The notes under the pieces: generated by a model
What the model was told of the DNA's origin: nothing
What the model saw: only the letters and a program-made list of their open reading frames with translations
Databases searched by the model: none
Source: Draconibacterium orientale
Lineage (GTDB): Bacteria > Bacteroidota > Bacteroidia > Bacteroidales > UBA12170
Assembly (NCBI GenBank): GCA_020718315.1
Contig: DYSK01000001.1
Span: 3,936 to 39,623 of the forward strand
Direction: 5' to 3'
Length of the DNA: 35,688 bases
Program-made: the position numbers and the translations under genes
Part shown: piece by piece, positions 1-8,341 of the stretch
Position numbering within the stretch: position 1 is the first letter of the stretch
How the letters are laid out: each line of letters begins with the position of its first letter

Positions 1-700
1 CTCCATTTGAAGGGATGAAATCCATTCCAATACTTTCCCAGTTAACACCTGCATTAGTAGATTTAAGGAGACCAATGCTTCTTGTGTCGTAGGCATCTCT
101 GTCGCCAGTGGCTAAATAGATTGTTTGCGTGGTTGCGAAATCGGAAGGGATCAGAATATCGCTCACTCCCAATGCTTGCATATTATCGTTTAAGATAGTC
201 CAGTTTTGTCCTCCGTCGTCTGTTACCCACAATCCGCCTGATGCTGTTCCAGCCCAAAACATATTGGGATTTGTGGGATGATATGCAATGGCGTTAATTC
301 TTCCAATTCCAGCATATCCGCCATCCGACGAATTTGGTCCGAGGCTGCTCCATAATTCTCCACTATTTTTAAAAGCTGCCTCGTGCTTTTCGGTTTTGTA
401 AAGTGCATTGATATCAACGGTTGGAAATTCTCCTGTAGTTGGATCGATGCGGCTTTTCCAAAAATATTCCCAGCGTTTAAATTGTTTCCAACCAGCCGCT
501 TTTTTTTCGTTTCCGTTTTGATCCAAATAAATGCCATTCTTTACATTAAAAGGCTCCCAATAGGAATAAAATGCTTTTTGGTAATCGTAAAGCGAAAGTG
601 AAGAAGAAGATTTTTCGACAGGAAGGTTTTTGGTCCATTGTTGCGCGTTTAACAATAAACTGAGCCAAATAAGTATAAAAATAAAAGTGAATTTTTTCAT
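1..700 (-). CDS. Secreted BNR/sialidase-fold repeat protein, N-terminal part (runs off the window)
   Basis: This is the first 233 codons of a larger protein whose C-terminus lies beyond position 1. It starts at ATG 700 with a signal peptide (MKKFTFIFILIWLSLLLNAQ, cleaved after the Ala or Gln). The mature part has a Trp-rich region (GWKQFKRWEYFWK), then GYAGIGRINAIAYHP and two Asp-box/BNR-type motifs, SGGLWVTDDGGQNW and STNAGVNW, each closing a predicted beta-propeller blade. Proteins of this build in Bacteroidota are usually large exported proteins (sialidase or VPS10-like propellers) and often end in a T9SS sorting domain; that end cannot be seen here. No catalytic residues can be assigned, so the substrate is unknown. 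A -7 element (775-782) lies about 75 nt upstream, and the preceding gene is closed by a terminator, so this is its own transcription unit. Confidence 0.85.
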   Translation of the reverse strand, partial: MKKFTFIFILIWLSLLLNAQQWTKNLPVEKSSSSLSLYDYQKAFYSYWEPFNVKNGIYLDQNGNEKKAAGWKQFKRWEYFWKSRIDPTTGEFPTVDINALYKTEKHEAAFKNSGELWSSLGPNSSDGGYAGIGRINAIAYHPTNPNMFWAGTASGGLWVTDDGGQNWTILNDNMQALGVSDILIPSDFATTQTIYLATGDRDAYDTRSIGLLKSTNAGVNWESIGMDFIPSNG

Positions 701-750
701 CTGTTAATTTTAAGTTTCTGATTTTATAGAATTATAAACAATTTTATCTC

Positions 751-772
751 AAGTTATTCTGTTCAATAACTT
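751..772. promoter_or_regulatory. Perfect 8-bp inverted repeat just downstream of a -7 element
   Basis: AAGTTATT and AATAACTT are separated by 6 nt. Read on the minus strand, the repeat begins 2 nt after the TAACTTTG -7 element of the BNR gene, so it overlaps the expected transcription start. It could be a repressor operator or a stem-loop at the 5' end of the mRNA. The repeat is seen directly; the role is inferred. Confidence 0.4.
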
Positions 773-774
773 CA

Positions 775-782
775 CAAAGTTA
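775..782 (-). promoter_or_regulatory. Candidate Bacteroidota -7 promoter element for the BNR protein gene
   Basis: On the minus strand the sequence is TAACTTTG, a full match to TAnnTTTG. It lies in the gap between the lruC terminator and the BNR gene and predicts a leader of about 70 nt. No convincing -33 TTTG is present at the usual 19-21 nt distance. Confidence 0.5.
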
Positions 783-805
783 AATATTTTATGGAACTGT
801 TTTTA

Positions 806-840
806 TAAAAAAAAGGAGGCTAAATAGATTTCAGCCTCCT
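806..840 (-). terminator. Rho-independent terminator of the LruC lipoprotein gene
   Basis: An 8-bp perfect stem (AGGAGGCT with AGCCTCCT, 11-nt loop) is followed on the minus strand by a run of eight T residues. It lies about 40 nt beyond the stop codon of the LruC gene and separates it from the BNR protein gene. Confidence 0.85.
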
Positions 841-879
841 ACAATCAGAATTAATGCAAAAACAACCAGTCTCCCCAGA

Positions 880-3066
880 CTAGTAGATTAAATTTATATT
901 TCTGTACCCGTCAATTTTTTTGTACCAATCCGTATTGCTTGTTCCTGCGCTTAGCGCCCAATCGGCAAAATAGCTATAAACATCTATAATCGCCGCTTTT
1001 TCGATAGGATAATCAAAAGACTCAACAATATTTATCCCCCAAGGCAATCCTTTTTCGGTTTGGTAGGTAATTCCTGAAGTGATAGAGCTGATATCGGCAC
1101 CAGTTCCGAAATTTTGTGTGTTGGCTAAGGAAGTTGGCGCCTGATTTTTGAGATGCACTTCGCGGCCTCTGATTTCGTTTACAAAAATGAATGGATTGTA
1201 AGGCGGCTCGCCAAGTATTTCAGGAGCAATTGGATAGCTCAGCTTGATTGTGAAATTAATAATTTTTGGGTTTACAAAAGGAGCTCCGGGTGTTGTATTT
1301 ACTCCCGTTGAGACTCCCGGATGAGGCAGTAGTTTGAATGCATTGTCAAAGAAAACCACAACCGCTTGGCTTTGGTTTTGTTCGGTATTGTTATCGTTTA
1401 GATTTATAATACCTTGAGTGTAACTAAAATCACCGCTGACATTGTAAATGGCAGAAGAAACTATCGGCAATTGTATTCCGAATCCGTTTTTGAAGGCGGC
1501 TCCGATAGCTCGTACTTTTAAAGCGATTTCAATTTCCACCACTTTGTCTGATGCATTTGTAATTTGATTAATTTGATAATCTAATATCAGATCGTTGAAA
1601 TCAAAATCCCCCAGATAAGGCCATAAATCTTCGAAAGCGAGCGTGCCCCATGATTCAGCAGAGGGAAAGAAATTGTTGAACGCCTTTGATCCATCGGTGG
1701 GATAAGCGTCGAATTCATCGGCCACACCATCGGCATCGGTATCAATTATTACAATGCCTCCGGCCAAATTTGAACCCGGGTTGCAATATGTAGTTGGAAT
1801 GTAAAGGTTGTCGAAACGGAGATCTCTGCCCATGGTTCCCAAATTTGTTTCAATTCCATTCTCGTCCCAATAGTCGATCTTCCCGCTGAAAACGCCTCCG
1901 CCATTTATACGGGAAATCCCACTCACTGAAATTTTACTGTACGTGTCTCCTTCGGCAACAATGGATGAATTTACAGCGAAATCCTTTGTTTCTATTAAGG
2001 ATTGATTGCTTAAATAAATTGAGCCTTTATTGTAATTTAAATCTGTTTTAACGTTTACATAAGAGGAATTTTTAAAAGTAGAATTAATGCTTAAAGTACC
2101 GTTTACTGTTAACCGGCATGCATTAATTAAATCGCCGGCGTTGTGGCTTAAATTTGCGCCGACAGTTAAATTTCCCTCATTTAAACAATTATTGGAGTTG
2201 TTCAAATCGCCCGAAAGCGTGACAGTTCCATAGTTTTTAAATTGACCATTCGCATTGATATTCAAACTTGAAAGCGAAATGGTTCCATAGTTCTCAAAAA
2301 CGCCCGAAAGCGCGAAATTAGAAGAAAGTTTAAACGCATCGCTGTAGTTGATAAACACAGATTCTTTATCATAAATATTTAAGTCGATAGCTTGAAAAAA
2401 ACCACCATTGTTGATGATTACAGTTCCTTTCCCTTTCAATGAAGTCAGATTTAAACTTCCGCATACAACCAGCGTCCCTCCATTCAAGTCTAGTTCTCCG
2501 GTAAACGAAGCCCCTGCCAGAATGCATACCTTCGAATCTTTGGGTAAGGAATATTTTCCGGTTAAGGCATAAGCAATGCTCGTGGCGCAATCGGTACAGC
2601 CCGGCCCCAGAAATGTGCTCTTAAATACATTTGCCGATTTAGAGGCTGAAAAAGTGTATTCAATATTTTCGGATTGAATATCCAATGTTACCGTTTCTAC
2701 AGTCTGATTAAATGTGGTTCGTCGAATAAAAAACTGATTTAAATTGGCTGGCAAAACGAGCAGTGTTTCGAACACTTGATCGCTGTTGGTGATCCCAGTT
2801 TTAATAAGCAGTCCACCCGAATTGGGATTGGCATTAAATACTTCGATTTTGGTGGCCGGTAAGCCAATAAAATCTTTACTTACCACTTTTAAGCTGATAT
2901 GTTGTGTAGTTTCAAAAGCAAAATCCGGAGCCACTTGCAAATCGCTCATTGCTTGAATTTCGTTTGGAATTACTTCTTTTAGGGAGAGTTCTTTTGTGCA
3001 AGAAGTCGTCATCAAAACAAACGCAGCCGCATACAATACCCAAAGGTAAATCAATCTGGGGTTCAT
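880..3066 (-). CDS. LruC domain-containing surface lipoprotein
   Basis: A 728-residue predicted outer-membrane lipoprotein. The N-terminus is a lipoprotein signal with lipobox MTTSC (Cys at about residue 23). Residues about 175-430 are built of short repeated beta-strand segments rich in Asn, Gly and Ser (for example GTVIINNGGFFQ, GQFKNYGTVTLSGD), as expected of a right-handed beta-helix. At about residue 445 is a calcium-binding-like DTDADGVADEFDAYP segment, followed by the hallmark LruC/DUF4842 stretch with ESWGTLAFEDLWPYLGDFDFNDLILDY and a C-terminal beta-rich domain. Family members are surface proteins of unknown function, and the beta-helix suggests adhesion or carbohydrate contact. The gene is monocistronic, with a palindrome 5' and a strong terminator 3'. 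It lies just downstream of the LytTR regulator operon on the same strand, so it is a possible target of that system, but this is inference only. Confidence 0.88.
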   Translation of the reverse strand: MNPRLIYLWVLYAAAFVLMTTSCTKELSLKEVIPNEIQAMSDLQVAPDFAFETTQHISLKVVSKDFIGLPATKIEVFNANPNSGGLLIKTGITNSDQVFETLLVLPANLNQFFIRRTTFNQTVETVTLDIQSENIEYTFSASKSANVFKSTFLGPGCTDCATSIAYALTGKYSLPKDSKVCILAGASFTGELDLNGGTLVVCGSLNLTSLKGKGTVIINNGGFFQAIDLNIYDKESVFINYSDAFKLSSNFALSGVFENYGTISLSSLNINANGQFKNYGTVTLSGDLNNSNNCLNEGNLTVGANLSHNAGDLINACRLTVNGTLSINSTFKNSSYVNVKTDLNYNKGSIYLSNQSLIETKDFAVNSSIVAEGDTYSKISVSGISRINGGGVFSGKIDYWDENGIETNLGTMGRDLRFDNLYIPTTYCNPGSNLAGGIVIIDTDADGVADEFDAYPTDGSKAFNNFFPSAESWGTLAFEDLWPYLGDFDFNDLILDYQINQITNASDKVVEIEIALKVRAIGAAFKNGFGIQLPIVSSAIYNVSGDFSYTQGIINLNDNNTEQNQSQAVVVFFDNAFKLLPHPGVSTGVNTTPGAPFVNPKIINFTIKLSYPIAPEILGEPPYNPFIFVNEIRGREVHLKNQAPTSLANTQNFGTGADISSITSGITYQTEKGLPWGINIVESFDYPIEKAAIIDVYSYFADWALSAGTSNTDWYKKIDGYRNINLIY

Positions 3067-3088
3067 TGTGTTATTTTTTTAATTCTTG

Positions 3089-3108
3089 TTCAAATTGTCA
3101 AATTTGAA
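3089..3108. promoter_or_regulatory. Palindrome upstream of the LruC gene (possible operator)
   Basis: Perfect 8-bp arms TTCAAATT and AATTTGAA flank 4 nt. The palindrome sits 22 nt upstream of the LruC start codon. Its symmetry fits a dimeric repressor or activator site rather than the direct repeats typical of LytTR binding. No full TAnnTTTG was found beside it. Confidence 0.35.
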
Positions 3109-3167
3109 AACCTTGATGAAAATTGCGTTTCAAGATTTTGAAATTTATGATATTTATTGTCAAGAAG

Positions 3168-3196
3168 TTCTAAAAACAAAACTGATTAAAAATCAG
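3168..3196 (-). terminator. Possible weak terminator after the LytTR regulator gene
   Basis: On the minus strand a 6-bp stem (CTGATT with AATCAG, 3-nt loop) is followed by TTTTGTTTTTAG. It lies about 50 nt past the regulator stop codon. The stem is short and AT-rich, so the call is tentative. Confidence 0.4.
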
Positions 3197-3245
3197 GTGG
3201 TTATTTGTTTTCAGTTCAGATGAGAGTCAATATCAATATGACGCT

Positions 3246-3995
3246 TCAAATGTACATTATTTCGCGTAACAATGTCAAGCCAGAACGGCTTATTTTTACA
3301 AATTTTCCATTTGATAGAAAAACACCCCATGAATCTTTGTTAATATTCTGAATTTTGGAAATTTCTGCAATATTTACGATATACGAACGATGGACACGTA
3401 CAAAACTTCGTGCGGGCAACTGCTTTTCTAAAGTTTGTAAACCTATTAATTTCAGATATTTATTCTCTTTGGTATGGATCATCACATAGTCGTCTTGTGC
3501 TTCCAGAAAAAATATTTCAGAAATTGGAATGATATGAATGTTTATTCCGTCTTTTACCACAATTCGGTCTAAAACAGGATTCATTTGCCCTTTTCTTAGT
3601 GCAAAAACAGCATTTCTCAAATTGAGAATTGAATGTTCTTTTTGAGCAATTGCTTTGAAAATGGACTGTTTAAACCGATCGAATGAAAATGGTTTTAATA
3701 GATAATCGACAGCGGCCAGTTCGAAGGCGTTTACGGCGTATTCATGGTAAGCAGTTGTGAAGATGACTTGTGGTGGGTTGTCGATGAGTTCCAGCATTTC
3801 CAAACCGTTGATTTTGGGCATTTCGATATCCAAGAAAATTAAATCCGGAGCATTCGCCTGAATGGCTTTTAGAGCAGAAAACCCATCGCTAAAGATGCCG
3901 GATAATTCCAATTCGGGGATTTGCTCAATCCATTTTTCTAAAAGCAATTGAGCCGGAACTTCATCTTCGATTATAAAAACTTTAAGGATTGCCAT
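3246..3995 (-). CDS. LytTR-family response regulator
   Basis: A 249-residue two-component response regulator. The receiver domain (about 1-120) has the acidic pair E10/D11, phospho-acceptor D56 (in IFLDIEMP), Thr in IFTTAYHEYA and K101 in LLKPF. A linker leads to a LytTR DNA-binding domain (about 145-249; FLEAQDDYVMIHT and SFVRVHRSYIVNIAEI). LytTR regulators bind DNA through a beta-sheet fold and usually recognise paired direct repeats. Its start codon lies inside the end of the kinase gene (14-nt overlap), so the two are translationally coupled and are cognate partners. Family-level identification is certain. The target genes are unknown; the envelope genes around it are plausible ones. Confidence 0.95.
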   Translation of the reverse strand: MAILKVFIIEDEVPAQLLLEKWIEQIPELELSGIFSDGFSALKAIQANAPDLIFLDIEMPKINGLEMLELIDNPPQVIFTTAYHEYAVNAFELAAVDYLLKPFSFDRFKQSIFKAIAQKEHSILNLRNAVFALRKGQMNPVLDRIVVKDGINIHIIPISEIFFLEAQDDYVMIHTKENKYLKLIGLQTLEKQLPARSFVRVHRSYIVNIAEISKIQNINKDSWGVFLSNGKFVKISRSGLTLLREIMYI

Positions 3996-5046
3996 ACGTT
4001 TGCTGCGGTATTTTTATTTGAACTTGAAAAACAGTTTCTGATTTTGATATCTCGAAATGGGCGGAATTTTTATAAATCCCTTCCAATCTTTTCCGGACAT
4101 TTTCGATGCCATGACCGGCTCCTTTTCGCGCCAGTGCTGTCGAATCGAAATTATTTTCCACCTGAATGATCAGAAAATTGTCGTGCATCTTCGCTTTTAG
4201 AATTAGTTTCAGCGGTTCCAGGCTATTGCCCAATCCATGTTTTAGCGCATTTTCCATCAAGGGCTGAAGAATCATGGCGGGCAAGTTCTGAGATAAAGCT
4301 TCACTTTCTATCTCCTTTGCAAATTCTAGCCGATTGCCGAAACGGATTTGCTCGATGGCTATATAACGATCCAAATTGTGCAATTCTGTTTCCAGATTTA
4401 TTTTGTCCTGTTTATTGCTTTCGAGCGAAAAGCGTAGAAAATCGGCAAGTTGCACCAGCATATCGCTTGCTTTTTGTGAATCTGTTTGAATCAAGGCATT
4501 CAAACTATTCAGGCTGTTGAACAGAAAATGCGGATTTAATTTCGATCGCAATAAATCAATTTCCGTATTTTGTAAACTTTGTTTGAGCTTGTTTTCTAGT
4601 GCAATTTGTTCCTGATTCTTCGCATAATTGATATACAAATAATAAACAACCACCATCATAACATAAATGAGCAAACCGCTTGAATATCGCCAACTGATTG
4701 CGTTCCAAATCAATTTGACATAGTCTGTAGAAGCCGAAAACCATTCAGCTAAAAGCAAAGTTCCGCTGAAAACCCAAATGCTTACCAGCACAAATGCTGC
4801 CGTCGTGTGTTCGAGTAAAAATGGAAAAGTCTGTTTTTTCTCCAAATTTGTAAAACGAATAAAATACCAAGTTCCTACACTGATTATCAGAAAAAGAACT
4901 CCAAAAACAAGTCCATCCACCAGCGCAAATGTCCACGAAACGGCAAACAATTGAAAGAATGCAAATGTTTGAATGCTTATTAGCAAAAGCCAAACTAAGC
5001 TATAAACAGCAAAAATGCGTTTGTTTGTGAACAAAGGATGCTTCAT
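3982..5046 (-). CDS. LytS/YpdA-type sensor histidine kinase
   Basis: A 354-residue membrane sensor kinase of the HisKA_7TM-less, LytS-like (His_kinase, PF06580) class. Four hydrophobic segments fill residues about 12-145, with no recognisable extracellular sensor domain. A short coiled linker (about 145-165) follows. The phosphorylated His is in KLNPHFLFNSLNSL (about residue 173). The ATP-binding part shows an N box (LQPLMENALKHGLG) and a G box (GHGIENVRKRLEGIY). It phosphorylates the LytTR regulator encoded by the overlapping next gene. With no ligand domain, signal input probably comes through the membrane segments or from the LiaF-like protein encoded 38 nt upstream, as LiaF modulates LiaS in Firmicutes. 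Confidence 0.94.
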   Translation of the reverse strand: MKHPLFTNKRIFAVYSLVWLLLISIQTFAFFQLFAVSWTFALVDGLVFGVLFLIISVGTWYFIRFTNLEKKQTFPFLLEHTTAAFVLVSIWVFSGTLLLAEWFSASTDYVKLIWNAISWRYSSGLLIYVMMVVVYYLYINYAKNQEQIALENKLKQSLQNTEIDLLRSKLNPHFLFNSLNSLNALIQTDSQKASDMLVQLADFLRFSLESNKQDKINLETELHNLDRYIAIEQIRFGNRLEFAKEIESEALSQNLPAMILQPLMENALKHGLGNSLEPLKLILKAKMHDNFLIIQVENNFDSTALARKGAGHGIENVRKRLEGIYKNSAHFEISKSETVFQVQIKIPQQTYGNP

Positions 5047-5084
5047 AAGGAACGAATTTACAAAAGCTTATTCAATAGCCAAGC

Positions 5085-5864
5085 TTAGTAGGATTTTAAT
5101 TCTCCTCCACCAAATAATACAAGTCCTTTGATACTTAGTACCGAAGTTGTTGCTTCGTTTATTTCGTCCTGTTTGTGCACATATCGCTTGTCCGAAAAAC
5201 CACCGAAGATGGAAACAACATCTACTCTGATTATCCAGTCCGATGGGACAATCAATTCCGATCCGCCAAACATAAAAAACACATCCAATGCGTGATTGCC
5301 AGGTGCCAATCGAGCATGATGCAATTTGATGGTAGAGCCTCCAAAAATGGCCGTAAGCTTTCCTCCTTTGAAGTTTTTTGAACTAACAATCCGACTTCCG
5401 CCTCCAAAAATAGCTATATCGTCGATGTATTCGTCGGCCGAAATAGGATCTCCACTAGCTGTTTCTTCTTGGTTTCTTGCACTTTGGTGAAAAGCTATTC
5501 TTTCTTCCCAAAACCTCGACCCAAAGCGCCTTTCTCTGCGTTTTGTAATCAGGTATAATCCAACAGCAATGAGCGCCATAGGCCAAACAAGTTTTGCTGT
5601 TCGGATAGGCATCACAAAAATATCTGGAATCCAAAAGATAAGCCCTATCGTAATCATCACCAATCCGCCGGTTCTATTGTTCGAAAAAAGTAGATTCAAT
5701 GCGCCGATTGCAATAATTAACGTTCTCCAATCAAAAATATAGTGTTCCAGTCGGGGAGATAGCAAATTGAAATTATTGAAAAGAAAAAGCAGCCCTGCTA
5801 CCGCGATGATGAGTCCGGCAATGAGCCGTCCGGTTGATTGTTCTTTGTTTGATTGATTTTTCAT
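5085..5864 (-). CDS. LiaF-like membrane protein (DUF5668 plus LiaF C-terminal-type domain)
   Basis: A 259-residue protein with four N-terminal membrane helices (about 12-110), arranged as in the LiaF transmembrane/DUF5668 family. They are followed by a charged stretch (RRERRFG) and a soluble C-terminal domain. That domain carries five spaced repeats of an FGG core (IFGGGS, IFGGST, MFGGSE, IFGGFS, LFGGGE), typical of the LiaF C-terminal (DUF2154-like) beta-structure. In Firmicutes LiaF restrains the LiaS kinase until cell-envelope stress occurs. Being first in the operon with a kinase and a LytTR regulator strongly suggests the same role here. The start at ATG 5864 places the signal-less N-terminus in the cytoplasm. 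Homology is by family motif; the regulatory role is inference. Confidence 0.85.
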   Translation of the reverse strand: MKNQSNKEQSTGRLIAGLIIAVAGLLFLFNNFNLLSPRLEHYIFDWRTLIIAIGALNLLFSNNRTGGLVMITIGLIFWIPDIFVMPIRTAKLVWPMALIAVGLYLITKRRERRFGSRFWEERIAFHQSARNQEETASGDPISADEYIDDIAIFGGGSRIVSSKNFKGGKLTAIFGGSTIKLHHARLAPGNHALDVFFMFGGSELIVPSDWIIRVDVVSIFGGFSDKRYVHKQDEINEATTSVLSIKGLVLFGGGELKSY

Positions 5865-5893
5865 AAAAAGGGGTGTTAAAGTGATTTTTTAGA

Positions 5894-5924
5894 CGAAAGT
5901 AAAGCCAAAATGCAGTTCAGTCAA
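5894..5924 (-). promoter_or_regulatory. Candidate promoter of the LiaF-LytS-LytTR operon
   Basis: On the minus strand there is a TTG (5922-5924), a 20-nt spacer, then TACTTTCG (5894-5901), one mismatch from TAnnTTTG. This is close to the Bacteroidota -33/-7 arrangement. It lies 30 nt before the LiaF-like start codon and is back-to-back with the mnmA promoter. Confidence 0.5.
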
Positions 5925-5974
5925 GCAATTTTCGGCCAATGGCAGCAGAAAATCGGTGAATGACGAAAAACACC

Positions 5975-5982
5975 TATTTTTG
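5975..5982 (+). promoter_or_regulatory. -7 promoter element of mnmA
   Basis: TATTTTTG, an exact TAnnTTTG match, ends 12 nt before ATG 5995. It supports that ATG rather than the upstream in-frame GTG at 5956, which would lie upstream of the element. The leader is expected to be under 10 nt. Confidence 0.6.
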
Positions 5983-5994
5983 CAAAAAAAGAAA

Positions 5995-7068
5995 ATGAAA
6001 ATTGCAGCATTGGTTTCTGGTGGTGTTGATAGTTCGGTAACTGTTCATTTGTTGAAAGAGCTAGGACACGATCCTGTAATATTTTATATAAAGATAGGTT
6101 TGGAAGATGAGCCGGCTTATGTGTGTCCAAAAGAAGAAGACATCCAAATTACAACTTCCATCGCAAAAAAATACGGCTGCAGAATGGAGATCGTCGATTT
6201 GCAGAAAGAATATTATGAAACGGTGATTCAATATACGCTCGAAACCGTTAAGAAAGGATTGACTCCAAATCCGGATGTGATGTGCAATTTGCTGATTAAA
6301 TTTGGTGCTTTCAACGATAAATTCGGTCATGAATTTGATCGAATCTCTACCGGACATTATGCCGGAATAGAAGAAATTGACGGACAAAACTATTTGCGTA
6401 CAGCAATAGACAGGCACAAAGATCAAACCTATTTCTTGGGTAGAATCACGAATGCGCAATTGCAAAAAGCCATGTTTCCATTGCAAAACTTACCCAAACC
6501 CGAAGTACGTAAAATTGCCTATCAAATGAAATTGCCTTCAGCCGGAAGACCCGATAGTCAAGGGATTTGTTTTTTGGGAAAAATCAATTACAACGATTTT
6601 ATTCGGCAATATGTGGGCGAAAACAAAGGCGATATTGTTGAACTGGAAACCGGAAAACGGCTGGGCGAACATCGTGGCTTGTGGTTTCATACCATTGGTC
6701 AGCGCAAAGGACTTGGCCTTAGCTTAGGTCCGTGGTTTGTTGTGAAAAAAGACATGGAAAGAAATATTTTGTTTGTTTCGAATGGCTATGATCCAATATC
6801 TCAACATGGAGATAAAATTTGGTTAGCCGATTTTAAATTTATAAACGAAAAATCGGATCGAGATTATACGCATTCGCAAAACATTAAATTCAAAATTCGT
6901 CACACGCCCGATTTTATGGCCGGGCAGATGGTAAAGCAAGGCCGCGAATACTTTATCCAGTCGTCTGAAACTATCGCGGGCATCGCTCCGGGACAATTTG
7001 GCGTTATCTACGATGAGGCTGAAAAAATTTGTTTGGGAGCCGGAATTATCAACAATTCCCTCAAATAA
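5995..7068 (+). CDS. mnmA: tRNA-specific 2-thiouridylase MnmA
   Basis: A 357-residue enzyme that transfers sulfur to U34 of tRNA(Lys, Glu, Gln), using ATP to adenylate the base and a Cys persulfide as donor. The PP-loop is SGGVDSS (residues 8-14). The two catalytic cysteines are C97 (PDVMCNLLIKF) and C192 (SQGICFLG), matching the family's pair (C102 and C199 in E. coli). The tRNA-recognition region contains GHYAGIEE and DQTYFL, and a C-terminal beta-barrel follows (TIGQRKGLGL). The start is set at ATG 5995 because the -7 element lies just before it and because MKIAALVSGGVDSS is the usual N-terminus. The gene stands alone: divergent from the LiaF operon and separated by 75 nt from the next gene. 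Confidence 0.97.
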   Translation: MKIAALVSGGVDSSVTVHLLKELGHDPVIFYIKIGLEDEPAYVCPKEEDIQITTSIAKKYGCRMEIVDLQKEYYETVIQYTLETVKKGLTPNPDVMCNLLIKFGAFNDKFGHEFDRISTGHYAGIEEIDGQNYLRTAIDRHKDQTYFLGRITNAQLQKAMFPLQNLPKPEVRKIAYQMKLPSAGRPDSQGICFLGKINYNDFIRQYVGENKGDIVELETGKRLGEHRGLWFHTIGQRKGLGLSLGPWFVVKKDMERNILFVSNGYDPISQHGDKIWLADFKFINEKSDRDYTHSQNIKFKIRHTPDFMAGQMVKQGREYFIQSSETIAGIAPGQFGVIYDEAEKICLGAGIINNSLK

Positions 7069-7143
7069 CAATTAAATTTTTCATATATAGACATTTTCAT
7101 TGTTGTTTATTGTATTTTGGTACTCCTTAAAATCGTATCAAAA

Positions 7144-8337
7144 ATGAAAACCAAAAACCTTTATTATTTCCTGTTTTTTCTAGCAGTTGGAATTTCGCTT
7201 TTTAGTTGTAATAAAGACAACACAGACGATACACCTCAACGTGGCGATTTGATTACCACATTTAAAATGGATGATATTTCGGTGGCCGATATCAATTTTG
7301 GACTCACACTTGCCGGAGCAAGCACCAGTTTAAGCCCGCAGTACAATGTAGAAATGATCAAACTCACGTATTCAACAATTGATGAAGATGGAAACCCAAT
7401 AAATGCAAGTGGCGCTCTGTTTATTCCAAGTACCACTGTTGCGTGCCCGTTTATGAGTTATCATCACGGCACTTTAGTAAAACGTAGCGATGTGTCAACC
7501 TCTACAGGGGCCAATACTTCAGAAGGAATGGTTGGTGCATTGGCAGCTTCAGTAGGGTTTATCAGTTGTTTGCCCGACTATTTGGGATTGGGCGATTCGC
7601 AAAAAGTTCATCCATATCTTCAGGCGGATTTATCGGCTTCTGCTAGCATTGATATGTTGTTGGCAGCCAAAAATTATTGCGACGAAAACGGAATCAATTT
7701 TTCGACCGATTTATACATTTGTGGCTATTCCGAAGGTGGATATGTCACCATGGCTACACAAAGAGAACTGGAATTGAATTATACTTCTGAATTTCAATTG
7801 CAAGCGTCGGCTCCCATGGCAGGACCTTACAATGTGGAAGCCACTGCCGAAGGATTGCTAAATATGGAAAATTACAGTTCTCCGGCTTTGATAGGTTTTA
7901 TTATGTATTCTTATACAGCTTATAATGAAAACATTAGCCTGTCGAATGTGTTCAATTCGCCTTATGCCGCTTTAATCCCATCGCTTTACGACGGGACAAA
8001 AAATTTGGCAACAATAAACGCTGCTTTGACAACGGATATGTCAGTTTTAATAAATCAAACATTTGCAAACGATTTTCGTTCAAATTCGAGTCATGTTTTG
8101 CGCTTGGCTTTTCGTGAAAATTCATTGCTTGATTGGAATCCAAAAACAAAAATCCGCCTGTATCACAGCATGGAAGATGAGATTGTTCCGTATTCCATTA
8201 GTGTAAACGCTGATCAAATCCTGAGTACACGAAGTTCATCGTCAGTAGATTTAATAAGCATCCCAACAGGTTCGCATACCGTAGCCGCTGTTCCAATTAT
8301 TTTGTCGGCTTTGGAATGGTTTTATTCTTTGGAATAG
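7144..8337 (+). CDS. Secreted lipoprotein alpha/beta hydrolase (lipase/esterase-like)
   Basis: A 397-residue lipoprotein: the signal is MKTKNLYYFLFFLAVGISLFSC, with Cys lipidation followed by NKDNTDD. The rest is an alpha/beta-hydrolase fold. The nucleophile elbow is GYSEGG (Ser196), the likely acid is Asp in HSMEDEIVPY, and the catalytic His is in TGSHTVAA near the C-terminus. The oxyanion region is YHHGTLVKRSD. The segment PDYLGLGDSQKVHPYL, with its DYLGLG motif, resembles secretory-lipase-type (PF03583) and related esterase families. The substrate is unknown; a cell-surface ester hydrolase is the safe reading. ATG 7144 is chosen over an upstream TTG at 7117, since the signal peptide begins there and TATTTTGG (7113-7120) looks like its -7 box. 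It ends 4 nt from the convergent M1 peptidase gene. Confidence 0.85.
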   Translation: MKTKNLYYFLFFLAVGISLFSCNKDNTDDTPQRGDLITTFKMDDISVADINFGLTLAGASTSLSPQYNVEMIKLTYSTIDEDGNPINASGALFIPSTTVACPFMSYHHGTLVKRSDVSTSTGANTSEGMVGALAASVGFISCLPDYLGLGDSQKVHPYLQADLSASASIDMLLAAKNYCDENGINFSTDLYICGYSEGGYVTMATQRELELNYTSEFQLQASAPMAGPYNVEATAEGLLNMENYSSPALIGFIMYSYTAYNENISLSNVFNSPYAALIPSLYDGTKNLATINAALTTDMSVLINQTFANDFRSNSSHVLRLAFRENSLLDWNPKTKIRLYHSMEDEIVPYSISVNADQILSTRSSSSVDLISIPTGSHTVAAVPIILSALEWFYSLE

Positions 8338-8341
8338 AAAA

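Noticed and set aside
223..537. Minus-strand open frame of 104 codons
   Set aside because: It is a different frame of the BNR/sialidase-fold gene, which is open throughout 1-700 with a signal peptide and Asp-box motifs.
5956..5994. GTG-initiated N-terminal extension of MnmA
   Set aside because: The -7 promoter element lies inside this stretch and MnmA proteins normally begin MKIAALVSGGVDSS, so ATG 5995 is used.
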